Assembly (NCBI RefSeq): GCF_017254865.1
Contig: NZ_JAFKCV010000009.1
Span: 121,064 to 185,063 of the forward strand
From: Bowmanella dokdonensis
GTDB taxonomy: Bacteria; Pseudomonadota; Gammaproteobacteria; Enterobacterales; Alteromonadaceae
Reading direction: 5' to 3'
Length of the DNA stretch: 64,000 nt
Shown here: piece by piece, positions 16,835 to 26,572 of the stretch
Layout: every line of letters starts with the position of its first letter
How positions within the stretch are numbered: position 1 is the stretch's first letter
Notes under the pieces: model-generated
What the model saw: the letters and a program-made list of their open reading frames with translations, nothing else
What the model was told of the DNA's origin: nothing
Databases searched by the model: none
Made by a program: the position numbers and the translations under genes

Positions 16835-19800
16835 ATGTTGCTGTCTGATCTGTCCGTAAAACGTCCCGTCTTTGCATCCGTTATTAATCTGCTGCTGATT
16901 GTGTTCGGCGTGGTGGCGGTCAGCATGCTGTCCCTGCGGGAATATCCGGATGTGGATTCCCCGATTGTCTCTATCAACACCAACTATCCCGGCGCCTCGG
17001 CCACCATAGTCGAAAGCCGGATTACCCAATTGCTGGAAGACCGGATTAGCGGTATTGAAGGGATCAAGAATATCAGCTCCAGCAGCCGGAACGGCCGTTC
17101 GTCCATCAGTATCGAGTTTGAACTCTACCGGGACATCGACGCGGCAGCCAACGATGTGCGGGAACGGGTCAGCCGGGCCCTGAATAATCTGCCTGAGCAG
17201 GCCGATCCGCCGGAGGTGTTCAAGTCGGATTCGGATGAAGACGCCGTGGTCTGGTATAACCTGCGCAGTGACAGCATGTCGGTGATGGAGTTGACCGATT
17301 ACGCCGACCGATACGTGGTCGACAGGCTGGCCATAGTCGATGGCGTTGCCAGGGTGCAGATTGGCGGTGGTCGCACCTATGCCATGAAAGTCTGGCTGGA
17401 CCGCAATGCTATGGCGGCCCGCAATATCACCGTCACCGACATTGAGCAGGTTATTCGCTCCGAAAACGTAGAGTTACCGGCTGGGGTCATAGAATCCGAC
17501 GAGCGTGATTTTGAGGTCAGGGTGGCTCGTAGCTTCCTCACCCCCCGCGACTTTGCCGATTTGACTATCAAAGCTGGTGAAGACGGATACCTGGTGCGCC
17601 TGGGAGAGGTGGCCCGGGTAGAGCTCGCCGCTGAGGACGACGAAACCGAGTTTCGTGGCAATGGCGTGAATATGATAGGCCTTGGCATTATCAAGCAGTC
17701 CAAGGCCAACACCCTGGATGTGGCAAGAGCCGCCCGTGAGGCCATCGAGGACATAGAGCGCAATCTGCCGGCCAATATCTTTATCGTGCCCAGTTATGAT
17801 TCCTCGGTGTTTATCGAAGACTCCATTAACGAGGTCTATGAGACCCTGGCCATTGCCATGGTGATGGTGGTGATCGTTATCTATCTGTTTCTGGGTAATG
17901 TCAGGGCAACCCTGATTCCGGCCGTGACGGTGCCCATCTCGCTGGTAGCGGCATTTATGGTGCTCTACAGCCTGGATTTTTCCATTAACCTGCTGACCCT
18001 GCTGGCGCTGGTGCTGGCCATAGGCCTGGTGGTGGATGACGCCATCGTGGTACTGGAAAACATCTATCGCCGGGTGGAAATGGGCGAGCCGCCGCTACTG
18101 GCGGCCTATCGTGGTGCCAGGGAAGTGGGCTTTGCCGTCATTGCCACCACCTTGGTGTTGATTGCCGTGTTTTTGCCGCTGGTATTTTTACAGGGCAACA
18201 TCGGACGCCTGTTCACCGAGTTTTCCATCGCCATTGCCGCGGCAGTGGCCTTCTCCAGTTTTACCGCCCTGACCCTCTCTCCCATGATGTGCTCCAAGAT
18301 CCTGGTAAAACGGGAACGTGGCAGTTGGTTCGGACGTATGATTGACCGCGGATTTTCCAGGGTGGAGAGCCGCTACTTTCAGTCATTGGGCAAAAGCCTG
18401 CACCAACCCTGGGTCAGCGCCCTGTTGATCCTGATCAGTCTGGTCGCCCTGTATGGACTGAGCCAGAAAATACCCAGTGAGTTTGTTCCCAAGGAGGACA
18501 GGGGAAATTTCTTTATCCTGATGCAGGCTGCCGAGGGAGCCAGTTTTGAGAGTAACAGCCGTAATATCACCAAGATTGAACAGATATTGTTGCCCTATAT
18601 CGATAAGAACGAGGTAGACAGGGTGCTGGTCAGAACGCCTGGTTTTGGTGGGTCGGCCGGCATTGCCATCGTCGGCACAGTTGGCTGGGATCAGCGTACG
18701 CGATCCACTTTCGAACTGATGGATGAGATCAGCGCCAAGATATCCGACATTCCCGATGTCAGGGCGTTTGCCATTATGCGCAGCAGCATTGGCGGACGGG
18801 GTCTGGGCCGACCGGTACAGTTTGTGCTCAAGGGGAACACCTATGAGGAACTGGTCACCGCCAGGGATATCGTGATGAAACGGGCTGCGGAAAATCCGGG
18901 CCTGGTTCGTATCGACAGTGACTACAAGGAGACCTGGCCCCAGCTTCTGGTGAAGATAAACCGGGACCGGGCCGCCGACCTTGGCGTTTCCATCGGTGAT
19001 ATCGGGCGTACCCTGGAAACCATGCTCGGACAGCGGCGGGTATCCACCTACCTCGACCGAGGCCAGGAATATTATGTGATTATGGAGGGCAACAAAGCCG
19101 ACTATCGCAGTCCACAGAGCATAGATAACCTGTATGTGCGTTCACAGCGCAGCAACAAACTGATCCCTCTGGATAACCTGCTGACATTCGAGGAGAGTGC
19201 CTCTTCCTCGACGCTGAACCGCTACAACCGGATGCGCGCCATCACCATCAGCGCCAACCTGGCCGATGGGTATACCCTGGGAGAGGCGCTGGCTTTCCTC
19301 AACAAGGTGGTGGATGAAGAAGTCCATGAAACCATTGCCGTGGACTATCGGGGAGAGTCCCAGTTGTTTCAGGAATCCGGCAGTTCGATACTCTTTATTT
19401 TCGCCATGGCTTTGGCAGTCACTTATCTGGTGCTGGCGGCCCAGTTTGAAAGCTGGATACATCCCCTGGTGATCATGCTGACCGTTCCTCTGGCTCTGCT
19501 TGGGGCGTTTGCCGGTCTGTATCTGTTCGGTATGTCGATCAATATCTACAGTCAGATAGGCATGGTGATGCTGATCGGCCTGGCGGCCAAGAACGGTATC
19601 CTGATTGTCGAATTTGCCAATCAGCTCAGGGATGTGGGCATGGAGTTTGAAACGGCATTGAAGCAGGCGGCCAGACAACGCCTGCGACCCATAGTGATGA
19701 CGGGTTTTACCACAGTGTTCAGTTCGTTGCCCCTGGTATTGGCAAGCGGACCTGGCTCTGAGAGTCGCATGGTCATTGGCATGGTGATCTTCGCCGGTGT

Positions 19801-19945
19801 GATCGTGGCAACCTTTATGACGCTGTTTGTGGTGCCCACTGCCTACTACTGGCTGGCCAGACACACAGGTTCACCCATGCAGTTAACCCATAAGCTGGAA
19901 GAACTGGAAGAACAGATACCCTACAGAAAAGGAGAACTGGACTAA
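16835..19945 (+). CDS. RND-family multidrug efflux permease
   Basis: 1036 residues, full length for the HAE1/AcrB-type superfamily: 12 membrane helices and two large periplasmic loops. TM4 carries the proton-relay aspartates in LVVDDAIVVLENIYRR (about residues 404-419), and the second half has GLAAKNGILIVEFANQ at TM10. The N-terminal SVKRPVFASVINLLL is typical of the MexF/VexF branch. It exports drugs or metabolites using the proton gradient; the substrate cannot be read off. It is paired with the adaptor gene three bases upstream. Confidence 0.94.
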   Translation: MLLSDLSVKRPVFASVINLLLIVFGVVAVSMLSLREYPDVDSPIVSINTNYPGASATIVESRITQLLEDRISGIEGIKNISSSSRNGRSSISIEFELYRDIDAAANDVRERVSRALNNLPEQADPPEVFKSDSDEDAVVWYNLRSDSMSVMELTDYADRYVVDRLAIVDGVARVQIGGGRTYAMKVWLDRNAMAARNITVTDIEQVIRSENVELPAGVIESDERDFEVRVARSFLTPRDFADLTIKAGEDGYLVRLGEVARVELAAEDDETEFRGNGVNMIGLGIIKQSKANTLDVARAAREAIEDIERNLPANIFIVPSYDSSVFIEDSINEVYETLAIAMVMVVIVIYLFLGNVRATLIPAVTVPISLVAAFMVLYSLDFSINLLTLLALVLAIGLVVDDAIVVLENIYRRVEMGEPPLLAAYRGAREVGFAVIATTLVLIAVFLPLVFLQGNIGRLFTEFSIAIAAAVAFSSFTALTLSPMMCSKILVKRERGSWFGRMIDRGFSRVESRYFQSLGKSLHQPWVSALLILISLVALYGLSQKIPSEFVPKEDRGNFFILMQAAEGASFESNSRNITKIEQILLPYIDKNEVDRVLVRTPGFGGSAGIAIVGTVGWDQRTRSTFELMDEISAKISDIPDVRAFAIMRSSIGGRGLGRPVQFVLKGNTYEELVTARDIVMKRAAENPGLVRIDSDYKETWPQLLVKINRDRAADLGVSIGDIGRTLETMLGQRRVSTYLDRGQEYYVIMEGNKADYRSPQSIDNLYVRSQRSNKLIPLDNLLTFEESASSSTLNRYNRMRAITISANLADGYTLGEALAFLNKVVDEEVHETIAVDYRGESQLFQESGSSILFIFAMALAVTYLVLAAQFESWIHPLVIMLTVPLALLGAFAGLYLFGMSINIYSQIGMVMLIGLAAKNGILIVEFANQLRDVGMEFETALKQAARQRLRPIVMTGFTTVFSSLPLVLASGPGSESRMVIGMVIFAGVIVATFMTLFVVPTAYYWLARHTGSPMQLTHKLEELEEQIPYRKGELD

Positions 19946-19964
19946 TCCGGTTGGTATAGCTCTT

Positions 19965-19990
19965 AATCCCAGGCCGTCAGGCCTGGGATT
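19965..19990. terminator. Hairpin between convergent genes
   Basis: Ten-base perfect stem AATCCCAGGC/GCCTGGGATT with a six-base loop, 19 bases after the RND gene and four bases beyond the stop of the convergent small gene. No long T run on either strand. Confidence 0.6.
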
Positions 19991-19993
19991 CAC

Positions 19994-20425
19994 TCACTGA
20001 AACGTGCGCATGGGTATGGCGTGCAGCCAGCTCATCCCACAAGTCAGGCTTCTGGGATGTGGGGAGCCGGTAATCTTGAAGAAGGATTTCCCGCGCCGAT
20101 GCAGCTTGTAGCGAATATGCCTGTCAATAAGAATGCGACAGTCCACTGTTTCGTGCCAGATGGCGCCAAAGTCGTAAGCAGTGTCTTCCAGTCGGTGAAC
20201 AAAAAAGGAGTAGAGGCCGTTTTCACGCTTCTGGGAGGGAATGGTGACCTGCCTGATCTTTAGTGCCCGGTAAAAGAGGCCGTCATGCTGAATGTCACCG
20301 ACGCTCAGACTGACTTCCCCACCGTCGGCAGATGTCCGGTTAAAGCTGCCCCCTTTCATGGGATCCCACTGTTCGACCCACTCCAGTGCATTGATCATTA
20401 AGCATTCAATATTTCGATAAGACAT
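19994..20425 (-). CDS. Hypothetical protein, no family recognised
   Basis: 143 residues from the ATG at 20425, which has GAGGA eight bases upstream. The sequence is moderately basic at its C-terminus (RYKLHRRGKSFFK), has no signal peptide or membrane helix, and carries scattered tryptophans and histidines. A strand-rich middle reads VGDIQHDGLFYRALKI. Codon use looks less GC3-biased than in neighbouring housekeeping genes, which together with the gene-poor surroundings suggests recent acquisition. It sits just after a second short frame (20437-20571) on the same strand. Confidence 0.5.
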   Translation of the reverse strand: MSYRNIECLMINALEWVEQWDPMKGGSFNRTSADGGEVSLSVGDIQHDGLFYRALKIRQVTIPSQKRENGLYSFFVHRLEDTAYDFGAIWHETVDCRILIDRHIRYKLHRRGKSFFKITGSPHPRSLTCGMSWLHAIPMRTFQ

Positions 20426-20436
20426 AACCTGATTCC

Positions 20437-20571
20437 TCAAACCTGATACTTGGAACAGCATCCGATAACCACCACCTCTGTTTGTGTATCGGCACAGCTA
20501 TCCAGAATTGAGTAAAAATCCACTCCCGGTACAAGCCTGTCCTTCTTAATATCCCATCCGTTCAAAGGCAC
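20437..20571 (-). CDS. Short open frame or gene remnant upstream of the hypothetical gene
   Basis: A minus-strand frame open from 20598 to the stop at 20437-20439 reads as a plausible protein end, including GWDIKKDRLVPGVDFYSIL and a late TEVVVIGCC. Possible starts are a GTG at 20571 or a TTG at 20565, neither with a ribosome-binding site. Its stop lies just before the GAGGA of the next gene, the spacing of an operon. It could be the truncated end of a longer gene. No family is recognised. Confidence 0.3.
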   Translation of the reverse strand: MPLNGWDIKKDRLVPGVDFYSILDSCADTQTEVVVIGCCSKYQV

Positions 20572-20714
20572 AGGGCTGTGAAAACCACCACATATGCCTT
20601 ATTCGCGAGCAGGGGAGCTGTCTTCTAGGTTAGTAAGCGACTCTGGCTTTGGCAAAGCAGGCAGTCAAATGGGTAGCCACCGGTCCGAAAGATTGATCGG
20701 TTTGAGATAAGAAA
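20572..20714. other. Intergenic stretch between the unknown small genes and rpoD
   Basis: I see no gene, RNA or convincing promoter here apart from the end of the rpoD terminator region; composition is ordinary. Confidence 0.3.
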
Positions 20715-20737
20715 AAGCCGGCGTTGTCAGCCGGCTT
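20715..20737 (-). terminator. Rho-independent terminator of the rpoD operon
   Basis: Eight-base perfect stem AAGCCGGC/GCCGGCTT with a seven-base loop, seven bases after the rpoD stop, followed on the minus strand by TTTTTC. Confidence 0.88.
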
Positions 20738-20743
20738 ATTTGG

Positions 20744-22585
20744 TTACTGTTCGTCGAGGAAGCTTCGAAGCTGTTCGGAGCGGCTAGGATGGCGCAACTT
20801 GCGCAGGGCCTTGGCCTCAATCTGACGGATACGCTCACGGGTCACGTCAAACTGCTTGCCCACCTCCTCAAGCGTATGGTCGGTATTCATGTCGATACCG
20901 AAACGCATCCGCAATACTTTGGCCTCACGGGCAGTCAGCCCGGCCAGGACTTCCTGGGTGGCGCTCTTCAGGCTGCCCGAGGTGGCGGAATCCAGTGGTT
21001 GGATGATGGTGTTATCCTCGATAAAGTCACCCAGATGTGAATCTTCATCATCACCGATGGGGGTCTCCATCGAGATTGGCTCCTTGGCAATCTTCAGCAC
21101 CTTACGGATCTTGTCTTCCGGCATCAGCATGCGCTCGGCCAGCTCTTCAGGAGTGGGTTCACGGCCCATTTCCTGCAACATCTGACGGCTGATACGGTTC
21201 AGTTTGTTGATGGTCTCTATCATATGCACAGGGATACGAATGGTCCGGGCCTGGTCCGCAATAGAACGGGTAATGGCCTGACGAATCCACCAGGTCGCAT
21301 AGGTAGAAAACTTATAGCCACGGCGATATTCGAACTTGTCCACCGCTTTCATCAAACCGATATTGCCTTCCTGGATCAGATCGAGGAATTGCAGGCCACG
21401 GTTGGTGTATTTCTTGGCGATGGAGATAACCAGACGCAGGTTGGCTTCCACCATTTCCTTCTTGGCACGGCGGGCCTTGGCTTCACCGATGCTCATGCGA
21501 CGGTTGATATCCTTGATATCGGCTATGGTCAGGCCGGTTTCTTCTTCCACCTGATTCATCTTGGCGATGCAGCGCTCCAGCTCCTCTTTGTATTCGAGTA
21601 GTTGCTCCACATAGGGCTTCTTGGAGCTGAGCAGTTTTTCCAGCCAGGCATTGTCCGTTTCGTTACCGGCGAACGCCTTGATAAAGTCCTTCTTGGGCAT
21701 TTTGGCGTTCATCACGCAATGCTTCATCACAATGCGTTCCTGCACACGCACCCTGTCCATCATGTTGCGCATGTTTTTGACCATGCGATCAAATTGCTTG
21801 GGTACCAGGCGGAACTCTTTGAAGACTTCGCTCAAGGCTGCAATTTCGGTCTTGGCATCGGCATGATCCCGGCCTTTGCTGGAAATGGCATCGCGGGTTT
21901 TGTTGTACTGCTCGCGCAGCAGGGAAAATTTCTGCCTGGCCAGCTCAGGATCGACACCGGAATCGCCATCGTCTTCGCTGTCGTCATCGTCATCATCATC
22001 GTCGTCATCTTCATCGTCCAGTTCTTCCTGGGACAATTCGGAGCCGATATGGGTTGCCGTAGGGGCTACGTCGGTTTCATTGGGATCGATAAAGCCAAGG
22101 ACGATATCACTCAGGCGAATCTCTTCTGCCTCGAACTGATCCCATTGATCCAGAAGATAGGTGATGGCTTCAGGGTATTCGGCCACCGAGCACTGAACCT
22201 GATTAATGCCTTCTTCGATGCGCTTGGCAATATCGATTTCGCCTTCACGGGTCAACAGCTCTACCGTACCCATCTCACGCATGTACATGCGCACCGGGTC
22301 GGTGGTGCGGCCAATTTCACTCTCGACAGTGGCCAGTGCCTGAGCCGCTGCCTCGGCAGCGTCCTCATCGGTGGAAGTCTCCTGCATCAGCAGCTCATCG
22401 GAGTCCGGGGCGGACTCAAACACCTGAATTCCCATGTCATTGATCATGCGGATGATGTCTTCGATCTGATCCGAATCGACGATATCCTGTGGGAGGTGGT
22501 CATTGACTTCAGAGAAGGTCAGGTAACCTTGCTCTTTACCTTTTGCGATGAGGAGTTTAATCTGAGACTGCTTATTCGACGCCAT
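20744..22585 (-). CDS. rpoD: RNA polymerase primary sigma factor (sigma-70)
   Basis: 613 residues, exactly the E. coli length. Region 1.1 is at the N-terminus ([20 protein letters not shown]). A non-conserved region carries a run of acidic residues (near 190-207, nine Asp in a row). Region 2 contains the core-binding and -10 recognition helices ([40 protein letters not shown]). Region 4 has the -35 helix-turn-helix ([19 protein letters not shown]). The ATG at 22585 has AAGG about five bases upstream. Last gene of the rpsU-yqeY-dnaG-rpoD operon. Confidence 0.98.
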   Translation of the reverse strand: MASNKQSQIKLLIAKGKEQGYLTFSEVNDHLPQDIVDSDQIEDIIRMINDMGIQVFESAPDSDELLMQETSTDEDAAEAAAQALATVESEIGRTTDPVRMYMREMGTVELLTREGEIDIAKRIEEGINQVQCSVAEYPEAITYLLDQWDQFEAEEIRLSDIVLGFIDPNETDVAPTATHIGSELSQEELDDEDDDDDDDDDDSEDDGDSGVDPELARQKFSLLREQYNKTRDAISSKGRDHADAKTEIAALSEVFKEFRLVPKQFDRMVKNMRNMMDRVRVQERIVMKHCVMNAKMPKKDFIKAFAGNETDNAWLEKLLSSKKPYVEQLLEYKEELERCIAKMNQVEEETGLTIADIKDINRRMSIGEAKARRAKKEMVEANLRLVISIAKKYTNRGLQFLDLIQEGNIGLMKAVDKFEYRRGYKFSTYATWWIRQAITRSIADQARTIRIPVHMIETINKLNRISRQMLQEMGREPTPEELAERMLMPEDKIRKVLKIAKEPISMETPIGDDEDSHLGDFIEDNTIIQPLDSATSGSLKSATQEVLAGLTAREAKVLRMRFGIDMNTDHTLEEVGKQFDVTRERIRQIEAKALRKLRHPSRSEQLRSFLDEQ

Positions 22586-22717
22586 ATACCTTCCACTTCT
22601 CAAAAAATAGATTTAAATCTGTTCTGAACCGACGCGCAGAGAATTAGGCAGTATAGCAGATTCAGCATACCGCCCGCTAGCCCATTTCCTGGTTGTCGTC
22701 CTGCTGTTCAGGTAACG

Positions 22718-24484
22718 TCAGTTCGCTTTCATCAGGCTGTTCAACTCCTGTTTTTCCAGCTTGGATATGGTGCCTAATCTGGACTTAGACAAGAGCTGTT
22801 CGATGCGATTGGCACAATACCAATCTAAAAGTTTGGCAAAACTGTCTCGGTAAAGTTTCAGGCGATTTTCCTCATCAACCGGAAAGTCCATTATCAGCAA
22901 CTTTGCCAGGCTGGCTGACTGTGCATGTTGCCTGAAAGCCTCCAGTACCTGAGGGGTGCGCCTGCTGGGTTGTTGTTTACAGTATTCATGCACCGCCAGC
23001 AGCAATTCCAGTCCCGGCAGGCTCAAATCGTCCACCAGGGACAGATCCACTTCCGGGCACTGACCTGCGATGGCTGGCTCCTCCAGCAACAAACGGAGCA
23101 TCACCCTGACTGGTGACAACTTGCTTTTCAGTGGCTGGCTGCCGTCCGTCCTGCGCATCTTTCCACTGCTGTTGGCCCGGGCAATGTCCCTGTTGCGCTG
23201 GTGCTGATCCATTTCACCGGTGAAGCGGCTGAGCTCCTGCTCGAGCAGCGCTTTTTGATGTTCACCCTGAATCTGACCAAGCAAAGGGAAGGCCTCAGCT
23301 TTTAGTGCGGCCTTGCCTTCTGTACTGCCGGTATGGTGCCTTGACAACAGGTTATCGAAGAAAAACTTCGACAGGGGCACGGCCTCTTCCAGCTTCTGCT
23401 CGAAAGCCTCGCGGCCGAGCTTGCGCACCAGGGTGTCGGGATCTTCTCCTTCAGGCAAAAACAGGAATTTCATCTCCACGCCATCCTTCAAATAAGGCAA
23501 AGCGTTTTCCAGAGCCCGCCACGCGGCTTCCCGGCCGGCCCTGTCCCCGTCATAGCAACACACCAGTTGGGGAGCAGCGCGAAACAGCATCTGGATCTGA
23601 TCCCCTGTGGTGGCGGTACCCAAAGAGGCCACTGCGTAGTCAATGCCGAACTGGGCCAGGGCCACCACGTCCATGTAGCCCTCCACTATCATGAGCCGCT
23701 CCAGCTTACGATTGGCCTGACGGGCCTGGAAGAATCCGTAAAGCTCTTGCCCCTTATGGAAGATCCGGGTTTCTGGCGAGTTGAGGTACTTGGGACCGCC
23801 GTCGCCCATCACCCTTCCCCCAAAACCTATTACCCGGCCTCGCCGGTCACGTATGGGGAACATGATGCGCTGGCGGAAGAAGTCGAATCGCCGACCTTTG
23901 TCATTCTCCGTAATGACTTTCAGGTCCAGCAACTGTTGTTGAACCCCTTTGTCCCGGCCAAAGGTCTTCAATGCCGCATCCCAGTCGGAAGGCGCATAGC
24001 CGATATCAAACTGCTTCACCACCTCTCCGGACAGGCCGCGGCCCTTCAGGTACGCCACGGCTTGAGGACCCTCTTTGTGGTTTTTCAACTGATGGGCAAA
24101 AAAGCGGGCGACTTTCTCCATCAGTTCGTAGTCATTTTCCCGTTGCTGACGTTTCTCACGGCTTTGCTGTGGCGTCTGATTGTCTTCCCTGGGCACTTCC
24201 AGGCCCTGGTAACGGGCAAGCTCTTCGATGGCTTCTGGAAACTCGAGCCTGTCGTATTCCATTAAAAATGAGATAGCGTTGCCATGGGCACCACAACCGA
24301 AACAATGATAGAACTGCTTGTCCTGGCTGACGGTAAAGGATGGGCTTTTTTCGTTATGAAAAGGGCAGCAGGCCTGATAATTGCGCCCGGCTTTTTTCAA
24401 TCTGACACGGCTGTCCACCAACTCGACAATGTCGGTGCGGGCCAGCAGATCGTCGATAAAGTCGCGCGGGATCAATCCTGCCAT
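22718..24484 (-). CDS. dnaG: DNA primase
   Basis: 588 residues. The N-terminal CHC2 zinc-binding domain is visible (CCPFHNEKSPSF and CFGCGAHGNAISF, ligands near residues 40-64). Next is the TOPRIM catalytic core (EGYMDVVALAQFG; CYDGDRAGREAAW). The C-terminal helicase-binding domain is about 150 residues. It makes RNA primers at the replication fork. It is third in the macromolecular-synthesis operon, 132 bases upstream of rpoD. Confidence 0.97.
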   Translation of the reverse strand: MAGLIPRDFIDDLLARTDIVELVDSRVRLKKAGRNYQACCPFHNEKSPSFTVSQDKQFYHCFGCGAHGNAISFLMEYDRLEFPEAIEELARYQGLEVPREDNQTPQQSREKRQQRENDYELMEKVARFFAHQLKNHKEGPQAVAYLKGRGLSGEVVKQFDIGYAPSDWDAALKTFGRDKGVQQQLLDLKVITENDKGRRFDFFRQRIMFPIRDRRGRVIGFGGRVMGDGGPKYLNSPETRIFHKGQELYGFFQARQANRKLERLMIVEGYMDVVALAQFGIDYAVASLGTATTGDQIQMLFRAAPQLVCCYDGDRAGREAAWRALENALPYLKDGVEMKFLFLPEGEDPDTLVRKLGREAFEQKLEEAVPLSKFFFDNLLSRHHTGSTEGKAALKAEAFPLLGQIQGEHQKALLEQELSRFTGEMDQHQRNRDIARANSSGKMRRTDGSQPLKSKLSPVRVMLRLLLEEPAIAGQCPEVDLSLVDDLSLPGLELLLAVHEYCKQQPSRRTPQVLEAFRQHAQSASLAKLLIMDFPVDEENRLKLYRDSFAKLLDWYCANRIEQLLSKSRLGTISKLEKQELNSLMKAN

Positions 24485-24556
24485 GGGTTCAACAATGAAA
24501 TATCAGAATGGAATCATGCCATGGACCTGGCACAAAACGAAACAGGGAATTGGGCT

Positions 24557-25000
24557 TCAGCTCAACCGGGCCTTAATCTTGCCGCTTAGCTGTCCCATGT
24601 CGGTGCGGCCCTGGACCTGGGGTTTCAGCCAATTCATGACTTTCCCCATGTCCTGCATGCTCGAAGCACCGGTTTCCTGCATGGCCTGTTCGATCAGTGA
24701 CTGTAATTCCTCTTCGCTCAGCGGCCTGGGCAAAAAGTCCTGCAGCACTTCAATCTCCGCCGCTTCGTTGTCGGCCAGATCCTGACGACCGGCCGCTTCA
24801 AACTGGCTATGGGCATCTTTTCGTTGCTTCACCATCTTGGTAAGGATGGCGATCACCTCTTCGTCAGTCACGATCTGCCTGGTGTCGACTTCCTTTTGTT
24901 TGACCTCGGCCAACGCCATACGAATGGCACCCAGGCGAACTTTGTCCTTGGCGCGCATTGCGTCTTTCTGGGCGTCTTTTAGCGTGTCAATCAAACTCAT
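24557..25000 (-). CDS. YqeY/GatB-domain protein
   Basis: 147 residues with the YqeY pattern: N-terminal DTLKDAQKDAMRAKDKVRLG, then KQRKDAHSQFEAAGRQDLA, and a C-terminal QALQ-like tail that resembles the tRNA-binding tail of GatB. The function is not established; it may bind tRNA. In many gammaproteobacteria it is inserted between rpsU and dnaG, exactly as here. Confidence 0.9.
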   Translation of the reverse strand: MSLIDTLKDAQKDAMRAKDKVRLGAIRMALAEVKQKEVDTRQIVTDEEVIAILTKMVKQRKDAHSQFEAAGRQDLADNEAAEIEVLQDFLPRPLSEEELQSLIEQAMQETGASSMQDMGKVMNWLKPQVQGRTDMGQLSGKIKARLS

Positions 25001-25043
25001 GGATATGCACTCGGCGATTGAATCGGGCAGGATCTGAAAAACG

Positions 25044-25065
25044 AAAGGCGCATCACAGCGCCTTT
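25044..25065 (-). terminator. Attenuator-like terminator between rpsU and yqeY
   Basis: Eight-base perfect stem AAAGGCGC/GCGCCTTT with a six-base loop, nine bases after the rpsU stop, followed on the minus strand by CGTTTTTC. It occupies the position of the T1 partial terminator that sets the S21:primase ratio in E. coli. Confidence 0.82.
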
Positions 25066-25074
25066 GGTGAGATC

Positions 25075-25290
25075 TTAGTAAAGCTTGATGCGGCGTGCGT
25101 TTTCGCGAGCCAGCTTTTTCAGGTGACGTTTTTTGGCAGCGGCTTTCTTGCGCTTACGTTCCCAGGTTGGCTTCTCGAAGAACTCACGACGACGAACCTC
25201 AGACAGGACTCCAGCCTTTTCACAAGAACGCTTGAAACGGCGCAGAGCTACGTCAAACGGCTCGTTTTCTTTAACTTTAACAATTGGCAT
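25075..25290 (-). CDS. rpsU: 30S ribosomal protein S21
   Basis: 71 residues, the standard length and sequence ([20 protein letters not shown], basic C-terminus ending in RRIKLY). It is needed for initiation base-pairing between mRNA and 16S rRNA. A GAGGTGAG lies six bases before the ATG, a very strong ribosome-binding site that fits its high expression. First gene of the operon with yqeY, dnaG and rpoD; divergent from tsaD. Confidence 0.98.
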   Translation of the reverse strand: MPIVKVKENEPFDVALRRFKRSCEKAGVLSEVRRREFFEKPTWERKRKKAAAKKRHLKKLARENARRIKLY

Positions 25291-25502
25291 TAAAATCTCA
25301 CCTCAAAATAACTGCTTGTTACCAGCTCGAAAAATGACCGGCATGGTTAAAAATGGTGCGGAATTTTAATCATATCCTCAGTGATTGTAAAGGCCGGTAA
25401 AGGCTTTAATTATGAGTCTTTTTGTAAATCGCCGTCCTTGCGTGGAGAAATCTTCCCGATGCGGTTAGAATCGCGCCAGTTTCGGCTTTGCGGATAATTG
25501 CT

Positions 25503-26516
25503 ATGCGGGTGTTGGGCATTGAAACTTCCTGTGATGAGACAGGAGTGGCTATTTATGATGATGAAATGGGGCTGTTGTCCCATGAACTCTACAGTCAGGT
25601 GAAACTACATGCTGACTATGGCGGCGTAGTGCCGGAACTCGCCTCCCGCGACCATGTGCGTAAGCTGGTGCCTTTGATTCAAAAAGCGCTGCTGGATGCC
25701 CACACCAGTGCGGGACAGATAGATGGGGTGGCTTTTACCCAGGGGCCGGGTCTGGTAGGGGCCCTATTGGTGGGTTCCTCGGTGGGACGCAGCCTGGCTT
25801 ATGCCTGGGGGGTACCGGCGGTGGGGGTGCATCATATGGAAGGGCACCTGCTTGCTCCCATGCTCGATGATCCGGCCCCTGAGTTTCCCTTCGTGGCCTT
25901 ATTGGTCTCAGGCGGCCACACCATGTTGGTCAGGGTGGAAGGCATTGGCCGTTACGAAACCCTGGGGGAATCCGTGGACGATGCAGCAGGAGAAGCCTTC
26001 GACAAGACCGCCAAACTCTTGGGGCTGGATTATCCCGGCGGTCCCCTGCTGGCCAGACTGGCCGAGTCCGGCGAAGCGGGTCGCTTTGTTTTTCCAAGAC
26101 CTATGACAGACAGGCCTGGCCTGGACTTCAGTTTCAGCGGCCTGAAGACCTTTGCGGCCAACACCATACGGGATCAGGGCCAGGACCAGCAGACCCGAGC
26201 CGACATTGCCAGGGCGTTTCAGCAGGCCGTAGTGGATACCCTGGTGATCAAGTGCCGACGCGCACTGGAGCAGACCGGACTCAAACGGCTGGTGATTGCC
26301 GGGGGAGTCAGTGCCAATACGTCGCTGCGTGAAGCGCTGGCACAGTTGATGAAAAAATCCGGCGGCCAGGTGTTTTATCCGCGACTGGAATTTTGTACCG
26401 ACAACGGCGCCATGATCGCCTATGCCGGTCTGCAAAGATTGAAGGCGGGGCAGCACGAAGCCCTGAGCGCCAAGGCCAGGCCCCGGTGGCCGCTGGAGTC
26501 GCTGGTACCGGTGTAG
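25503..26516 (+). CDS. tsaD: tRNA N6-adenosine threonylcarbamoyltransferase
   Basis: 337 residues, the E. coli length when started at the ATG at 25503 (an upstream in-frame start at 25488 is not conserved). The ASKHA-fold motifs are present: [10 protein letters not shown] at the N-terminus, metal ligands in HHMEGH (His111 and His115), SGGHTMLV, and the late [10 protein letters not shown]. It installs the t6A modification at position 37 of ANN-decoding tRNAs with TsaB, TsaC and TsaE. Divergent from rpsU, as in enteric bacteria. Confidence 0.97.
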   Translation: MRVLGIETSCDETGVAIYDDEMGLLSHELYSQVKLHADYGGVVPELASRDHVRKLVPLIQKALLDAHTSAGQIDGVAFTQGPGLVGALLVGSSVGRSLAYAWGVPAVGVHHMEGHLLAPMLDDPAPEFPFVALLVSGGHTMLVRVEGIGRYETLGESVDDAAGEAFDKTAKLLGLDYPGGPLLARLAESGEAGRFVFPRPMTDRPGLDFSFSGLKTFAANTIRDQGQDQQTRADIARAFQQAVVDTLVIKCRRALEQTGLKRLVIAGGVSANTSLREALAQLMKKSGGQVFYPRLEFCTDNGAMIAYAGLQRLKAGQHEALSAKARPRWPLESLVPV

Positions 26517-26530
26517 TAATTGGCAGGCGG

Positions 26531-26568
26531 CAGAACAACTTGATTTAACCTAGGGTCAAGTTGTTCTG
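26531..26568. terminator. Bidirectional terminator between tsaD and plsY
   Basis: Thirteen-base perfect stem (CAGAACAACTTGA/TCAAGTTGTTCTG) with a 12-base loop, placed between convergent genes: 14 bases after tsaD and four bases from the plsY stop. Confidence 0.8.
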
Positions 26569-26572
26569 TTCA

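Noticed and set aside
20640..20710. A stem-like stretch upstream of the rpoD terminator, checked for a tRNA.
   Set aside because: No acceptor stem, TpsiC-loop or anticodon pattern can be built.
21602..22627. A 341-codon open frame on the plus strand opposite rpoD.
   Set aside because: It is the antisense shadow of a conserved gene, with Ser and Val runs that mirror the Asp tract; no ribosome-binding site or family.
23567..24265. Long plus-strand frame opposite dnaG.
   Set aside because: Antisense to the TOPRIM and zinc regions of primase; protein-like features are absent.
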